Source of the DNA: an uncultured Desulfobacterium sp.
GTDB lineage: Bacteria > Desulfobacterota > Desulfobacteria > Desulfobacterales > Desulfobacteraceae
Assembly: GCA_937124525.1 (NCBI GenBank)
Contig: CAKZLA010000128.1
Span: forward strand, 1 to 7,931
DNA: 7,931 bases
Direction: 5' to 3'
Every line of letters starts with the position of its first letter. Within the stretch, counting starts at the first letter, position 1. Below, one piece after another: positions 1-6,846 of this stretch. The notes under the pieces were generated by a model. The model was not told where the DNA came from. It worked only from the letters and a program-made list of their open reading frames with translations, and searched no databases. Both the position numbers and the translations under genes were made by a program.

Positions 1-179
1 TGCCGATAATTAAATTTTTTATTCTGGCAATATATGACCGAGGAGCCCAAGTTGAGCGGCTAAAAACCGGATCAACGCGTATTACCCCGCTAAGGGGGAA
101 AAAAAAAGGAATTATCACCATCCGACTTAAAAGCCATACTCCATTCAAAACGTGCCAACATCTATTTCAAGGACTGTGT
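1..179. other. Left-edge intergenic stretch, no supported gene
   Basis: This stretch follows the thiC stop on the minus strand. It is AT-rich, with an A9 run next to a G5 run at 94-107 (+ strand). A short minus-strand frame (ATG at 161-159) ends at a TAG at 92-90, just past the homopolymer. No ribosome binding site stands in front of it. I see no intrinsic terminator for the thi operon here: the small CCCC/GGGG hairpin at 85-97 has no T-tract on its 3' side on either strand. The operon may therefore end, or continue, beyond the left edge. Confidence 0.5.
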
Positions 180-1466
180 CTATGAAACAAGCATCCCACG
201 GCTTCGTTTAACCGCACAAAAGTCTCCGCACATGGTACACACAGATTCCTCTTCTGGCTGGGAAGAGGCCCGATAAGCCCGGGCCTTTTCCGGGTCCATG
301 GCAACTTCAAACTGCCCTTCCCAATCCAGTTCAAACCGGGCTTTCCCCATTTTAATGTCGGGTTCCATGGCATTCGGTATGCCATTTGCAATATCTGCGG
401 CATGGGCTGCAATGCGGGAAGCCATGATCCCCTCTCTTACGTCGGAAAGCTCGGGCAGACGTAAGTGTTCCGCCGGGGTGACATAGCAGAGGAAATCCGC
501 CCCGTGCATCGCCGCCAAAGCCCCCCCTATAGCAGAAGTTATATGGTCATAACCCGGTGCTATGTCTGTGACAAGGGGTCCCAGTACATAAAAAGGAGCA
601 TTGTGGCAGAGCTTTTTCTGAAGTTTCATGTTCATTTCAATTTCATTCAACGGCACATGGCCCGGCCCTTCTATCATTACCTGAACATTTCTTTCCCAAG
701 CTCTTTTAGTCAGTTCTCCCAGTGTAATAAGCTCTTCAATCTGAGGCCCATCTGTTGCATCTTTCAAACAGCCAGGGCGCAGACCATCACCCAGGCTGAT
801 GCAGATGTCATTGGCTTCACAAATGTCCAGAAGCCTGTCAAAATGCTCATAAAAAGGATTTTCTTTCTTATTTTTAATCATCCATTCCATGAGAATTGCC
901 CCACCCCGGCTCACGACCCCAGTCAACCGGGGATTAGTGTGGATACTTTTCACGACTTTTTGGGTTAAACCCGCGTGAATAGTAACAAAATCTATACCAT
1001 CTGCCGCATGAATGTCAACGGTTTCAAACCACTCATCAAGGGTGATGTCCCAGCCTTTTTTGCCCGTGCGGGTGAGAGTATCATAGATGGGCACCGTGCC
1101 GATCATCACAGGCATTTTTTCCACCAGTTTTTCTCGAAAGGCCCGGGTATCACCGGATACAGAAAGATCCATCACCGAATGGACCTTCATATCTACGGCC
1201 ATACCTGCTTTTTCAAGCTCCAAATCAAAGTTGCAACAGTCTTTGGACACCCCAAGATTGACGTTTACCTTTGTTGTTAACCCCCTGCCGATGGCAATGC
1301 CTTTAAGATTTTTATGATGAATATTGGCGGGAATGGTAATCTCACCTACAGCCATCCCTTCCAGAAGTTCTTTTTCTGAAATGCTTTCCATGGCAAGCAC
1401 ATCTTTCATTTGGGGGGTAATAATTCCTTTTCTGGCCGCATCCATCTGTGTGGTATATGTTTTCAT
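180..1466 (-). CDS. thiC: Phosphomethylpyrimidine synthase ThiC (short form)
   Basis: ThiC is a cytosolic radical-SAM enzyme that rearranges 5-aminoimidazole ribotide (AIR) into 4-amino-5-hydroxymethyl-2-methylpyrimidine phosphate, the pyrimidine half of thiamine. The 428-residue protein has the length of the short bacterial/archaeal form, without the N-terminal extension of the E. coli type. Family blocks seen include [11 protein letters not shown] (62-72), SRGG (186-189), SLGDGLRPG (224-232), EGPGHVPL (266-273) and AEHLRLP (332-338). The C-terminal cluster-binding cysteines are C410, C413 and C417 (CTMCGDFC), giving a CX2CX3C spacing where the textbook ThiC motif is CX2CX4C. It is the last gene of the operon in view. 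Its ATG overlaps the thiE stop (ATGA), with an AAGGAA about 11 bases upstream. It ends in TAG. Identity is near certain. Confidence 0.97.
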   Translation of the reverse strand: MKTYTTQMDAARKGIITPQMKDVLAMESISEKELLEGMAVGEITIPANIHHKNLKGIAIGRGLTTKVNVNLGVSKDCCNFDLELEKAGMAVDMKVHSVMDLSVSGDTRAFREKLVEKMPVMIGTVPIYDTLTRTGKKGWDITLDEWFETVDIHAADGIDFVTIHAGLTQKVVKSIHTNPRLTGVVSRGGAILMEWMIKNKKENPFYEHFDRLLDICEANDICISLGDGLRPGCLKDATDGPQIEELITLGELTKRAWERNVQVMIEGPGHVPLNEIEMNMKLQKKLCHNAPFYVLGPLVTDIAPGYDHITSAIGGALAAMHGADFLCYVTPAEHLRLPELSDVREGIMASRIAAHAADIANGIPNAMEPDIKMGKARFELDWEGQFEVAMDPEKARAYRASSQPEEESVCTMCGDFCAVKRSRGMLVS

Positions 1467-2155
1467 AAATTCTTTGATTCCTTATAAATTGAGTTTTTGT
1501 ATATTGTTTTTATTTCTCGAATGGTTTCCGGGATATCCTCTGCACCCACAATTTCCGTCACAAGACAGACACACCGGGCCCCCTGGTTTATGACATCGGC
1601 AAGATTATCCCTTTTAATGCCGCCAATGGCCACAAAGGGAATGGTGTGGTGGGTGGCAATATGCTTAAGATATGAAAAGCCCACAGTATCACACACATCT
1701 TCCTTGGTCTGTGTGCTGAAAACCGGCCCCACCCCGAGATAATCAGCCCCATCCTTCACGGCCTTTGCCGCTTGATCCGGGGAATGGGTGGAACACCCGA
1801 TGATCATCTGATCCCCCATCAGCGCACGCAAGGCTGTCACCGGCAGATCATCCTGACCCACATGGACACCGTCGGCTTTGACCATCAACGCCAGGTCGGC
1901 AAAATCATTAACGATGAAAGGAATCCCCGCCTCCCGGGTAATCTTGCAGATGGCCAGACATTCCTCATACATTTCCTGCATGCTTTTTTCATGGCGCTTT
2001 TCCCGGTACTGGATGACATCAATGCCCCCCTGCACCATTAATCGGGCTACGGTGACATTATCCCTTCCCCGGGAAAATTTCTCTGCCAGGATTCCATAAA
2101 TGCCATGGGGCAATGCCCTTTTTTTTGGTGGCTTAACATTTTCACTGCTTCTCAT
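1463..2155 (-). CDS. thiE: Thiamine-phosphate synthase ThiE
   Basis: ThiE condenses hydroxymethylpyrimidine diphosphate with the thiazole phosphate carboxylate to form thiamine monophosphate, releasing pyrophosphate. From the chosen start the TIM-barrel protein is 230 residues. Motifs in order: QYREK (49-53), FIVND (80-84), HVGQDDLP (98-105), GVGPVFST (141-148) and AIGGI (176-180). All are typical of the family's substrate and phosphate sites. The ATG at 2155 is preferred because AAAGGA lies 7 bases upstream. A longer frame could begin at a TTG at 2215 overlapping the thiF stop (TTGA), which would add 20 residues with no family similarity. The first 18 residues are a charged tail before the barrel ([10 protein letters not shown]). 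With the 2155 start there is a 56-base gap after thiF, the loosest junction in the operon. No thiD domain is fused. Confidence 0.94.
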   Translation of the reverse strand: MRSSENVKPPKKRALPHGIYGILAEKFSRGRDNVTVARLMVQGGIDVIQYREKRHEKSMQEMYEECLAICKITREAGIPFIVNDFADLALMVKADGVHVGQDDLPVTALRALMGDQMIIGCSTHSPDQAAKAVKDGADYLGVGPVFSTQTKEDVCDTVGFSYLKHIATHHTIPFVAIGGIKRDNLADVINQGARCVCLVTEIVGAEDIPETIREIKTIYKNSIYKESKNL

Positions 2156-2211
2156 TTCCATATCCTTTAATTCCCGTAATTGGTTCCTTTGTGTTTCTCT
2201 CCATCCAGCAT

Positions 2212-2763
2212 TCAACCCATCCGTTTCAAGATTTCAGCGGCCATGAGGGCTGCCACCATGTGAACCTTGGGAGGGAACAGGGGATTGTTCGCCTCATCGG
2301 TGATCAAATCCCCCACAATGGTGATATTATCCATGGATTTTATCCCAATGCTGCTCAAGTCATCCCCGGCAATACCCGAGGCACAGATCACCGGAATGGA
2401 TGTCCCGGAAAAGGCTTCCACCACCTGCTTTTTGGTCTCTTTATCATCCACCCCCTCCACAATGATGTTGCAGTGGCGGAACCGAGCTTTGATATTTTGA
2501 GAATCCAGCCGGTCACACACCGCATCAATGGTCACTTGAGGGTTAATTCGCTTAAGGTTCTGGCCAAGCATTGCTGTTTTATCCAAGCCGATCTGATCAT
2601 GGAAATAAAACTGCCGATTCAGGTTGGAAGACTCCACCTGGTCAAAATCAACTATGGTTAAATGCTGCACCCCGGAACGAACCAGCAGGTGGGCCACACT
2701 GGACCCAATGCCCCCGGCCCCGGCAATGCCGACCTTGAGCTCCCCATTTTGCTGTGAAATCAT
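2212..2763 (-). CDS. thiF: ThiS adenylyltransferase ThiF (short, family-2 type)
   Basis: ThiF activates the C-terminal glycine of ThiS with ATP to give ThiS-adenylate, which then accepts sulfur. The 183-residue protein is an E1-like Rossmann domain: GAGGIG nucleotide loop at 15-20, acidic DFDQVE at 39-44, conserved NLNRQF at 47-52 and EGVDD at 103-107. It is shorter than E. coli ThiF (about 250 residues) and has no CXXC zinc-ribbon pairs, matching the short ThiF subfamily of many anaerobes; that assignment rests on family knowledge. Position directly between thiH and thiE, in a set with thiS, supports ThiF over MoeB. The ATG overlaps the thiH stop (ATGA). AAGGAC lies about 11 bases upstream. 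Confidence 0.92.
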   Translation of the reverse strand: MISQQNGELKVGIAGAGGIGSSVAHLLVRSGVQHLTIVDFDQVESSNLNRQFYFHDQIGLDKTAMLGQNLKRINPQVTIDAVCDRLDSQNIKARFRHCNIIVEGVDDKETKKQVVEAFSGTSIPVICASGIAGDDLSSIGIKSMDNITIVGDLITDEANNPLFPPKVHMVAALMAAEILKRMG

Positions 2764-3866
2764 ATGCGATCCCAGTCCTTAAACACAGGCTGGTACCCAC
2801 TGTTTTGGATCATTGCCACCACCTGGTCCACATTGCGCTCATCGGCAATGTCAAACTGGGCACTTTCCTCCTTGGCGGCCATGGCATAGCCCCCCACATC
2901 GGTTTTAGAACCGGCAGAAAGCCGGGTCACCCCCAGATGTAGCAATTTATCCCTAAAATCGGCGGCCTCCCTTGTGGAAATACTCATGCCGATGCGGGGC
3001 AGATAGATGCGAAGGGCTGTCATGAACTGCACAAATTGAAAATCAGATAGTATATTCCGGGGGGAGATGGCACCGGTGGCCGTTCTCATGCGGGGCATGG
3101 ACAGCCCAAATTCTACATGGGGATATTTTTTCTCCAGAAACCTGGCATGGCAGGCCGTTATAAAGACCTCCTGGCAAAGATCCCCCAGGCCGAACAAGGT
3201 GCCGACATTCACCGATCTAAACCCGGCCCTGGCACCACGTTCCGGTGTTTCCAGGCGATAGGCATAGTCGGCTTTTTTACCCGAAGGATGAACTTCCTTG
3301 TACACTTTTTTATTGTAGGTTTCCTGGTACACGGTCAAGGCATCGGCACCGGCACGGTTCAGCACCTCATAATCTGGCTGATCCATGGGGAAAATCTCCA
3401 ATGAAATGGAGGCGAAATATTGTTTTATTATCTTAACCGCTGATTCAAGGTAATCCAGCGGCGTTTTTAAAGGGGCCTCGCCGGTGAGAATCATGGTGTG
3501 GCGAATCCCCGTGGCTGCAAGTATCCGGCACTCCTGTTCAATCTCCTCCAAAGACAGTTTGGTCCGCTTAAAATGGTTGCTTGAATTAAACCCGCAATAC
3601 ACACAGCCATTGGCACAATAATCGGAGATGTAGATGGGGGCATAGAGCCCCACCGTGCGCCCAAAATACTGGATGGTTTCTCTCCTGGCCCGGGTGGCCA
3701 TTTCTTCTAAAAACAGCTCTGCTGCCGGGGATATCAGGTTTAAAAAATCAAACCTATTGAGCAGGGGTTTATTAAGAGATCTCTTGACCTGATCCGGCGT
3801 TACCTCTGCCAGGTATCCATGGACATCAAAGGCAATAAGCTCATCAACCTGATCCAGAAACATCAT
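2760..3866 (-). CDS. thiH: 2-iminoacetate synthase ThiH (radical SAM tyrosine lyase)
   Basis: ThiH cleaves L-tyrosine by a 5'-deoxyadenosyl radical to dehydroglycine (2-iminoacetate) and p-cresol, supplying the C-N unit of the thiazole ring to ThiG. The radical-SAM cluster motif is [11 protein letters not shown], with C84, C88 and C91 (CX3CX2C). A SAM-binding-type TGE follows at 128-130, and the C-terminal part carries [10 protein letters not shown] (256-265) and [11 protein letters not shown] (317-327), typical of ThiH. Length is 368 residues, normal for the family. I chose the ATG at 3866: it overlaps the thiG stop as ATGA and has AAGGGAG about 5 bases upstream. The frame runs on upstream to 3941 inside thiG, without family similarity. 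The next ATG at 3863 is an equally possible start. Use of ThiH instead of the oxygen-requiring ThiO fits an anaerobic host. Confidence 0.96.
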   Translation of the reverse strand: MMFLDQVDELIAFDVHGYLAEVTPDQVKRSLNKPLLNRFDFLNLISPAAELFLEEMATRARRETIQYFGRTVGLYAPIYISDYCANGCVYCGFNSSNHFKRTKLSLEEIEQECRILAATGIRHTMILTGEAPLKTPLDYLESAVKIIKQYFASISLEIFPMDQPDYEVLNRAGADALTVYQETYNKKVYKEVHPSGKKADYAYRLETPERGARAGFRSVNVGTLFGLGDLCQEVFITACHARFLEKKYPHVEFGLSMPRMRTATGAISPRNILSDFQFVQFMTALRIYLPRIGMSISTREAADFRDKLLHLGVTRLSAGSKTDVGGYAMAAKEESAQFDIADERNVDQVVAMIQNSGYQPVFKDWDRI

Positions 3867-4678
3867 GCCGTCTCCCTTAAAAAGCCCGTCAGGGGAGAAG
3901 AGGCCTGGGCCTGGTTTGTTTCTCCTGCCATATCCGAACAAAAGGCCATGCGGCCCGCAGCCACACCCATGGCAAAGGCCCGGGCTGCCATCACCGGATC
4001 AAGACTTGTGGCAATGGCCGTGTTCACAAGAACCGCGTCCGCCCCCATTTCCATGGCCTGGGCCGCCTGGGAAGGTCTGCCGATGCCGGCATCCACGATC
4101 ACGGGAATATCCATGGATTCAATGATGATGCGAATCATCTCTTCCATTTTTATGCCCCGGTTGGAACCAATGGGGGAGCCCAATGGCATCACAGCTGCGG
4201 CCCCGGCATCCTGGAGGCGATGGGCCAGGGTCAGATCAGGCATGATATAGGGCAATACCTTAAACCCTTCTGCGGCCAGAATCCTCGTGGCGTTAAGGGT
4301 TTCATAATTGTCGGGCATGAGGTATTTCATCTCGGTGATCACCTCTATCTTGATGAAATCTCCACAGCCTGCGGCCCTTGCTATGCGGGCGATGCGAACA
4401 GCCTCATCGGCGGTTCTGGCTCCGGATGTGTTGGGCAACAGGGTTACACCCTTGGGAATATAGGACAGTATATTTTTTGCACCGGCATCGGCATCCACCC
4501 GGCGAAGAGCCACGGTGATAATCTCAGACCCACAGCCGTTAAGCATGGGTGCAATGATATCCCGGGATGCAAATTTGCCGGTTCCTGTGAGCAGTCGGCT
4601 GTTAAAGGTTTGTCCACCCAGGCAAAACGAGTCATCCCTTTTCATTGTTTCGTTATTATTTTTCCCACTCCTTTCCAT
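3863..4678 (-). CDS. thiG: Thiazole synthase ThiG
   Basis: ThiG builds the thiazole phosphate carboxylate from 1-deoxyxylulose-5-phosphate, ThiS-thiocarboxylate and the ThiH product dehydroglycine. The 271-residue TIM barrel shows LLTGTGKF (29-36), [14 protein letters not shown] (81-94), the presumed Schiff-base lysine K110 in [19 protein letters not shown] (154-166), and [12 protein letters not shown] (182-193). The start at 4678 abuts the thiS stop (TGAATG). Its strong Shine-Dalgarno GGAGGTGG (4690-4683) is built from the three terminal glycine codons of thiS. An inner ATG at 4645 would sit closer to the usual ThiG N-terminus but lacks a well-placed ribosome binding site. The gene ends in the ATGA shared with thiH. 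Confidence 0.97.
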   Translation of the reverse strand: MERSGKNNNETMKRDDSFCLGGQTFNSRLLTGTGKFASRDIIAPMLNGCGSEIITVALRRVDADAGAKNILSYIPKGVTLLPNTSGARTADEAVRIARIARAAGCGDFIKIEVITEMKYLMPDNYETLNATRILAAEGFKVLPYIMPDLTLAHRLQDAGAAAVMPLGSPIGSNRGIKMEEMIRIIIESMDIPVIVDAGIGRPSQAAQAMEMGADAVLVNTAIATSLDPVMAARAFAMGVAAGRMAFCSDMAGETNQAQASSPLTGFLRETA

Positions 4679-4876
4679 TCATCCACCTCCCACAAAGCTT
4701 AACAATTCAAGGGTATCCCCTGGACGGACAGGGGTTTTATCCCAGGCATCCTGTTTAATTACATTATGATTGTATTCGATAATTACGGAACCGGGATCAA
4801 GCCCTTGGGCTTTAACCAGTGCCATGAGATGGGGGGCGGATATGGTGACCATCGCCCCGTTTAATTGAATTTCCAT
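4679..4876 (-). CDS. thiS: Sulfur carrier protein ThiS
   Basis: ThiS is a small ubiquitin-fold protein whose C-terminal glycine is adenylated by ThiF and converted to a thiocarboxylate, the sulfur donor for ThiG. The 65-residue protein starts MEIQLNG, has the family region VIIEYNHNVI (31-40) and PGDTLELL (52-59), and ends FVGGG, as in several bacterial ThiS proteins. The ATG at 4876 is chosen over a TTG at 4900 because AAGGAGA stands 6-7 bases upstream and the protein then has the normal length. It is the first gene of the operon. Its ribosome binding site lies inside a hairpin downstream of the TPP riboswitch, so its translation is probably the controlled step. Confidence 0.96.
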   Translation of the reverse strand: MEIQLNGAMVTISAPHLMALVKAQGLDPGSVIIEYNHNVIKQDAWDKTPVRPGDTLELLSFVGGG

Positions 4877-4878
4877 AC

Positions 4879-4908
4879 AATTCTCCTTGTTGGTTAACAA
4901 AAAGAACC
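4879..4908 (-). promoter_or_regulatory. Hairpin sequestering the thiS ribosome binding site
   Basis: Read on the minus strand, the arm at 4908-4896 (GGUUCUUUUUGUU) can pair with 4891-4879 (AACAAGGAGAAUU) around a 4-base AACC loop. This gives up to 13 pairs, four of them G-U. The AAGGAGA Shine-Dalgarno of thiS is entirely within the 3' arm. A competing pairing, GGUU (4908-4905) with the AACC loop (4895-4892), would open the site. The location, last element before the thiS start and downstream of the TPP aptamer, fits a translational expression platform. Pairing was done by eye and no folding energy was computed. Confidence 0.55.
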
Positions 4909-5003
4909 TTGACGGATCTGCCCTTATCAGGACAATAAATGGCGATGTGAATGGAGTGGATTTCTCTTGGGATAAAACGAGAAGTGATGCTTGAGATCTT
5001 CCA

Positions 5004-5087
5004 TAGCTTCCCTACGCCGGTATTAACCGTGTCAGGTTCCAAGGGTCAGGTTTTAACCTTCTCAGCTTTTTACAGCTCCCCCAGCGA
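5004..5087 (-). ncRNA. TPP riboswitch (THI element) controlling the thi operon
   Basis: The minus-strand leader contains the conserved THI-box sequence blocks in order. There is a GGGGGAGC start of P2/P3 at about 5081-5074, and CUGAGA (5065-5060) of the pyrimidine pocket. ACCCUUGGAACCUGA follows at about 5046-5032, then the CGG..UAAUACCGG arm of P4/P5, and GCGUAGGGAA (5017-5008) of the pyrophosphate side. P3 can form from AGCU/AGCU around GUAAAA. Between CUGAGA and ACCC there is a small extra hairpin, AGGU-UAAA-ACCU, which corresponds to the variable stem known in many bacterial THI elements. It binds thiamine pyrophosphate and lowers expression of the downstream genes. No GC-rich terminator with a U-run follows it before thiS, which points to control of translation. 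Confidence 0.95.
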
Positions 5088-5103
5088 ACATAAATCTTCA
5101 GTA

Positions 5104-5132
5104 AGTATGAAATCTTTAATCTAATTTGTCAA
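5104..5132 (-). promoter_or_regulatory. Sigma70-type promoter of the thi operon
   Basis: On the minus strand a perfect -35 TTGACA (5132-5127) is separated by exactly 17 bases from CATACT (5109-5104), which matches 4 of 6 bases of TATAAT. The predicted transcript start, near 5097, lies about 10 bases upstream of the TPP aptamer, so the aptamer would be at the very 5' end of the transcript as expected. Confidence 0.7.
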
Positions 5133-5141
5133 TATTTTTTT

Positions 5142-5170
5142 AGGCCGTTATTTAGACGGCCTTTGATTTT
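5142..5170 (+). terminator. Hairpin with + strand T-tract between methyltransferase gene and thi promoter
   Basis: AGGCCGT (5142-5148) pairs with ACGGCCT (5156-5162) around a 7-base loop, followed on the + strand by TTGATTTT (5163-5170). This resembles a modest intrinsic terminator for rightward (antisense) transcription. On the minus strand the same stem is followed by an A-rich run, not a U-run, so it is a poor terminator for the methyltransferase gene that ends at 5171. It sits directly before the thi -35 box. Confidence 0.4.
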
Positions 5171-6595
5171 CTAAGAATTGAGCACAATCTGTTCCAGCTC
5201 TTCTTTCAAATCCGAGTCAATGGAGGGCATTTCATAGGCGGCCAGCATTTCATTGGCCCGGTCTGAGGTCCGTTGAACCAATGATTTCTCCCGGGTGGCC
5301 CATTTATCATAACTGGTCCGGGGAAACAGCCGGGGATGAAACAATTCCGTTCTAAATCCTGCCATGGTGTGGGGCTGGGTCATGAAGCTGTCATGGGGAC
5401 CTAAAGTTATGAGCAATTCCACAACATCATCCAATGCCTCTGCTTTACGTTCCTTAAAAGCGGTATATGCCTGAACATATTCGGCCAGCTCCGCGTCCAT
5501 AATTAATTTTTCCCGGGAGGCCGATGCAAACCCTGCCAAAATACCGCAGCCGGGCAGAAAATTGATGCGATTACGGGTGTCACACACAAAATTGAACATG
5601 GATTCTGCACCGGCATGGAAATCACACTCCTGGGAATCGTTCATACCCACATTTCCCCGGGTTAAAAGTCCATAACGTTTAGCAACACCGGCAGCCAGAT
5701 CTGCCATGATACGGCTCTCGGGGCCCCCCAATGTCACACACATGGACCGCATGTCCGTACCACAGGGAAAAGCTCCATAAAAAATCGGTAATCCCGGCTG
5801 GAGCAGCTGGACCAGTACCAAGGCGCTCAATATCTCACAATTGTTAAGCACCACATTGCCCATGAGTGAACAGGGGCCGGTCATGCCCGACGATGGGCAT
5901 GGAGAGATGCAGATGGCAATGTTGTGCCGGGCCATGCCCATGAGCAGTTTCCCCTGGTCTCCGGCCAGGGCCAGGGGGGACAGTGTATTGATGGTGGCCT
6001 GGGCAAACACATCATTGGTGGGCTTTCTGAGCACCTCTGGCGTCACATCAAAGGCCCGACATAAAAGCTTAAGATCATCAATGCACGACACAATATAGGG
6101 CTTATCAGAATAGAGAATCTGGGCCGCCATCATAAATTCATAAAGCCGGTGCACGGGAATATCTCCGGGATAAACCAGGGCCCCCATCAATCGGATGGGG
6201 TCCAACATTTGCCCCAGTTTCATGGTCTCCACATAGTCCTGACAGGTGGCCTGACGGCGGACGCCTTTGGTGGACATCACAAAGGGGGCAGATCTTCCCG
6301 TGCCGAAAAAAACAGAGTCAAGATCAAAGGGGGTATGATATCTGGGATTCCGGGCTAAAAGAGTGAATTGACTCGGTGCAAGACAAATGGCGTTTTCCAC
6401 CTGATCTTCATTGAAAAAAAGGATATTACCGTCACTTTTAATGCCACGCCGGGTGGCAAGCTTCACCAGTTCAGGGCACTCCACTCGGATACCCCGTTTT
6501 TCAAGGATGGCCAGGGTGGCATTGTGGATGAGCCGGAACCGGGAGTCGTCCAGAGTTTCCCCGACGGAATTTGACGGATATTGATTGTGTGGCAT
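5171..6595 (-). CDS. MttB-superfamily (trimethylamine/betaine) methyltransferase, non-pyrrolysine type
   Basis: The 474-residue protein matches the MttB superfamily. Members demethylate quaternary or tertiary amines and pass the methyl group to a cobalamin protein; the archaeal trimethylamine enzyme uses pyrrolysine, while homologues such as glycine-betaine MtgB do not. Family features seen (numbered from the 6595 start): an N-terminal helical block with LDDSRFRLIHNATLAILEKR (15-34), STKGVRRQATCQDYV (108-122), SDKPYIVSC (163-171), ISPCPSSGMTGPCSLMGNV (230-248), and GNVGMNDSQECDFHAGAES (314-332), the stretch near where the pyrrolysine of MttB lies. The frame is unbroken and amber appears only as the final stop. 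The ATG at 6595 is chosen because GGAG (6608-6605) lies 9 bases upstream; an ATG at 6610 has no such site. No corrinoid protein, pyl gene or methyltransferase activator is in the window, so the substrate cannot be named. It lies upstream of, and codirectional with, the thi operon. Confidence 0.85.
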   Translation of the reverse strand: MPHNQYPSNSVGETLDDSRFRLIHNATLAILEKRGIRVECPELVKLATRRGIKSDGNILFFNEDQVENAICLAPSQFTLLARNPRYHTPFDLDSVFFGTGRSAPFVMSTKGVRRQATCQDYVETMKLGQMLDPIRLMGALVYPGDIPVHRLYEFMMAAQILYSDKPYIVSCIDDLKLLCRAFDVTPEVLRKPTNDVFAQATINTLSPLALAGDQGKLLMGMARHNIAICISPCPSSGMTGPCSLMGNVVLNNCEILSALVLVQLLQPGLPIFYGAFPCGTDMRSMCVTLGGPESRIMADLAAGVAKRYGLLTRGNVGMNDSQECDFHAGAESMFNFVCDTRNRINFLPGCGILAGFASASREKLIMDAELAEYVQAYTAFKERKAEALDDVVELLITLGPHDSFMTQPHTMAGFRTELFHPRLFPRTSYDKWATREKSLVQRTSDRANEMLAAYEMPSIDSDLKEELEQIVLNS

Positions 6596-6695
6596 TGCAC
6601 AATACTCCATTTAAATCAGAGATTTTTACGTTAACCCAAAGGGCCTGATGATGGGGCATAAGTACTATGTTCACCATACCGTGTAAATACTAAAT

Positions 6696-6728
6696 TGATA
6701 TATCACATATAAAAATTAAAATTTTATA
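6696..6728. promoter_or_regulatory. Adjacent AT-rich palindromes, possible operator
   Basis: TGATATATCA (6696-6705) is a perfect 10-base palindrome. It is followed at 6708-6728 by a hairpin with 7-base arms TATAAAA/TTTTATA. The first resembles half of an FNR/CRP-type site, but the TTGAT...ATCAA spacing is wrong for FNR. In a very AT-rich stretch such palindromes also arise by chance, so this is only a candidate protein-binding site upstream of the methyltransferase gene. Confidence 0.25.
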
Positions 6729-6736
6729 ACCCTCTT

Positions 6737-6846
6737 TTCGCTCATTCTTATAACATGTTGTAATCAAAACAAAATATCAGCATGTTTTTTTGATGTCCAA
6801 CTTTTTGGTATTAATAAATTCAACATGTTATGAAAAAATGAGCGAA
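6737..6846. repeat. Long imperfect inverted repeat with AACATGTT in each arm
   Basis: The left arm is at 6737-6760 and the right arm at 6821-6846, with a 60-base spacer. The reverse complement of the left arm shares CAACATGTTAT (11 of 11) and ATGAGCGAA (9 of 9) with the right arm; the two blocks are separated by 4 bases in one arm and 6 A-rich bases in the other. Each arm carries the 8-base palindrome AACATGTT, and a related CAGCATGTT stands in the spacer at 6779-6787. This may be a multi-site operator serving the two divergent genes, a large cruciform, or a remnant of a small mobile element. No transposase or target-site duplication is visible. Confidence 0.7.

Noticed and set aside
82..107. 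CCCC/GGGG hairpin beside an A9 run as a terminator of the thi operon.
   Set aside because: On the minus strand the T-run precedes the stem and does not follow it; on the + strand the stem is followed by A residues. Neither orientation is a functional intrinsic terminator.
465..968. 167-residue + strand ORF.
   Set aside because: It lies fully antisense to thiC, whose conserved motifs cover the same bases; no ribosome binding site or recognisable domain.
2156..2215. TTG start of thiE overlapping the thiF stop.
   Set aside because: It adds 20 residues outside the ThiE fold; the ATG at 2155 has AAAGGA at proper spacing. It remains possible but is less likely.
3867..3941. N-terminal extension of ThiH to an ATG at 3941.
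   Set aside because: The extra 25 residues lie over the end of thiG and do not resemble ThiH; the ATGA overlap with a good ribosome binding site at 3866 is better supported.
4812..5042. Minus-strand 76-residue ORF through the riboswitch leader.
   Set aside because: It begins inside the TPP aptamer and overlaps thiS in another frame; it is a by-product of structured RNA sequence.
5128..5173. Amber (TAG) at the end of the MttB-like gene as a pyrrolysine codon with read-through.
   Set aside because: The frame past TAG gives only about 13 Lys/Asn-rich residues before TGA, running through the hairpin; the family's pyrrolysine site is internal. thiC also ends in TAG, so the codon appears to be an ordinary stop here.
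6692..6708. FNR-type site at TTGATATATCAC.
   Set aside because: The FNR consensus needs TTGAT-N4-ATCAA; here the halves are only two bases apart and the second half is imperfect.
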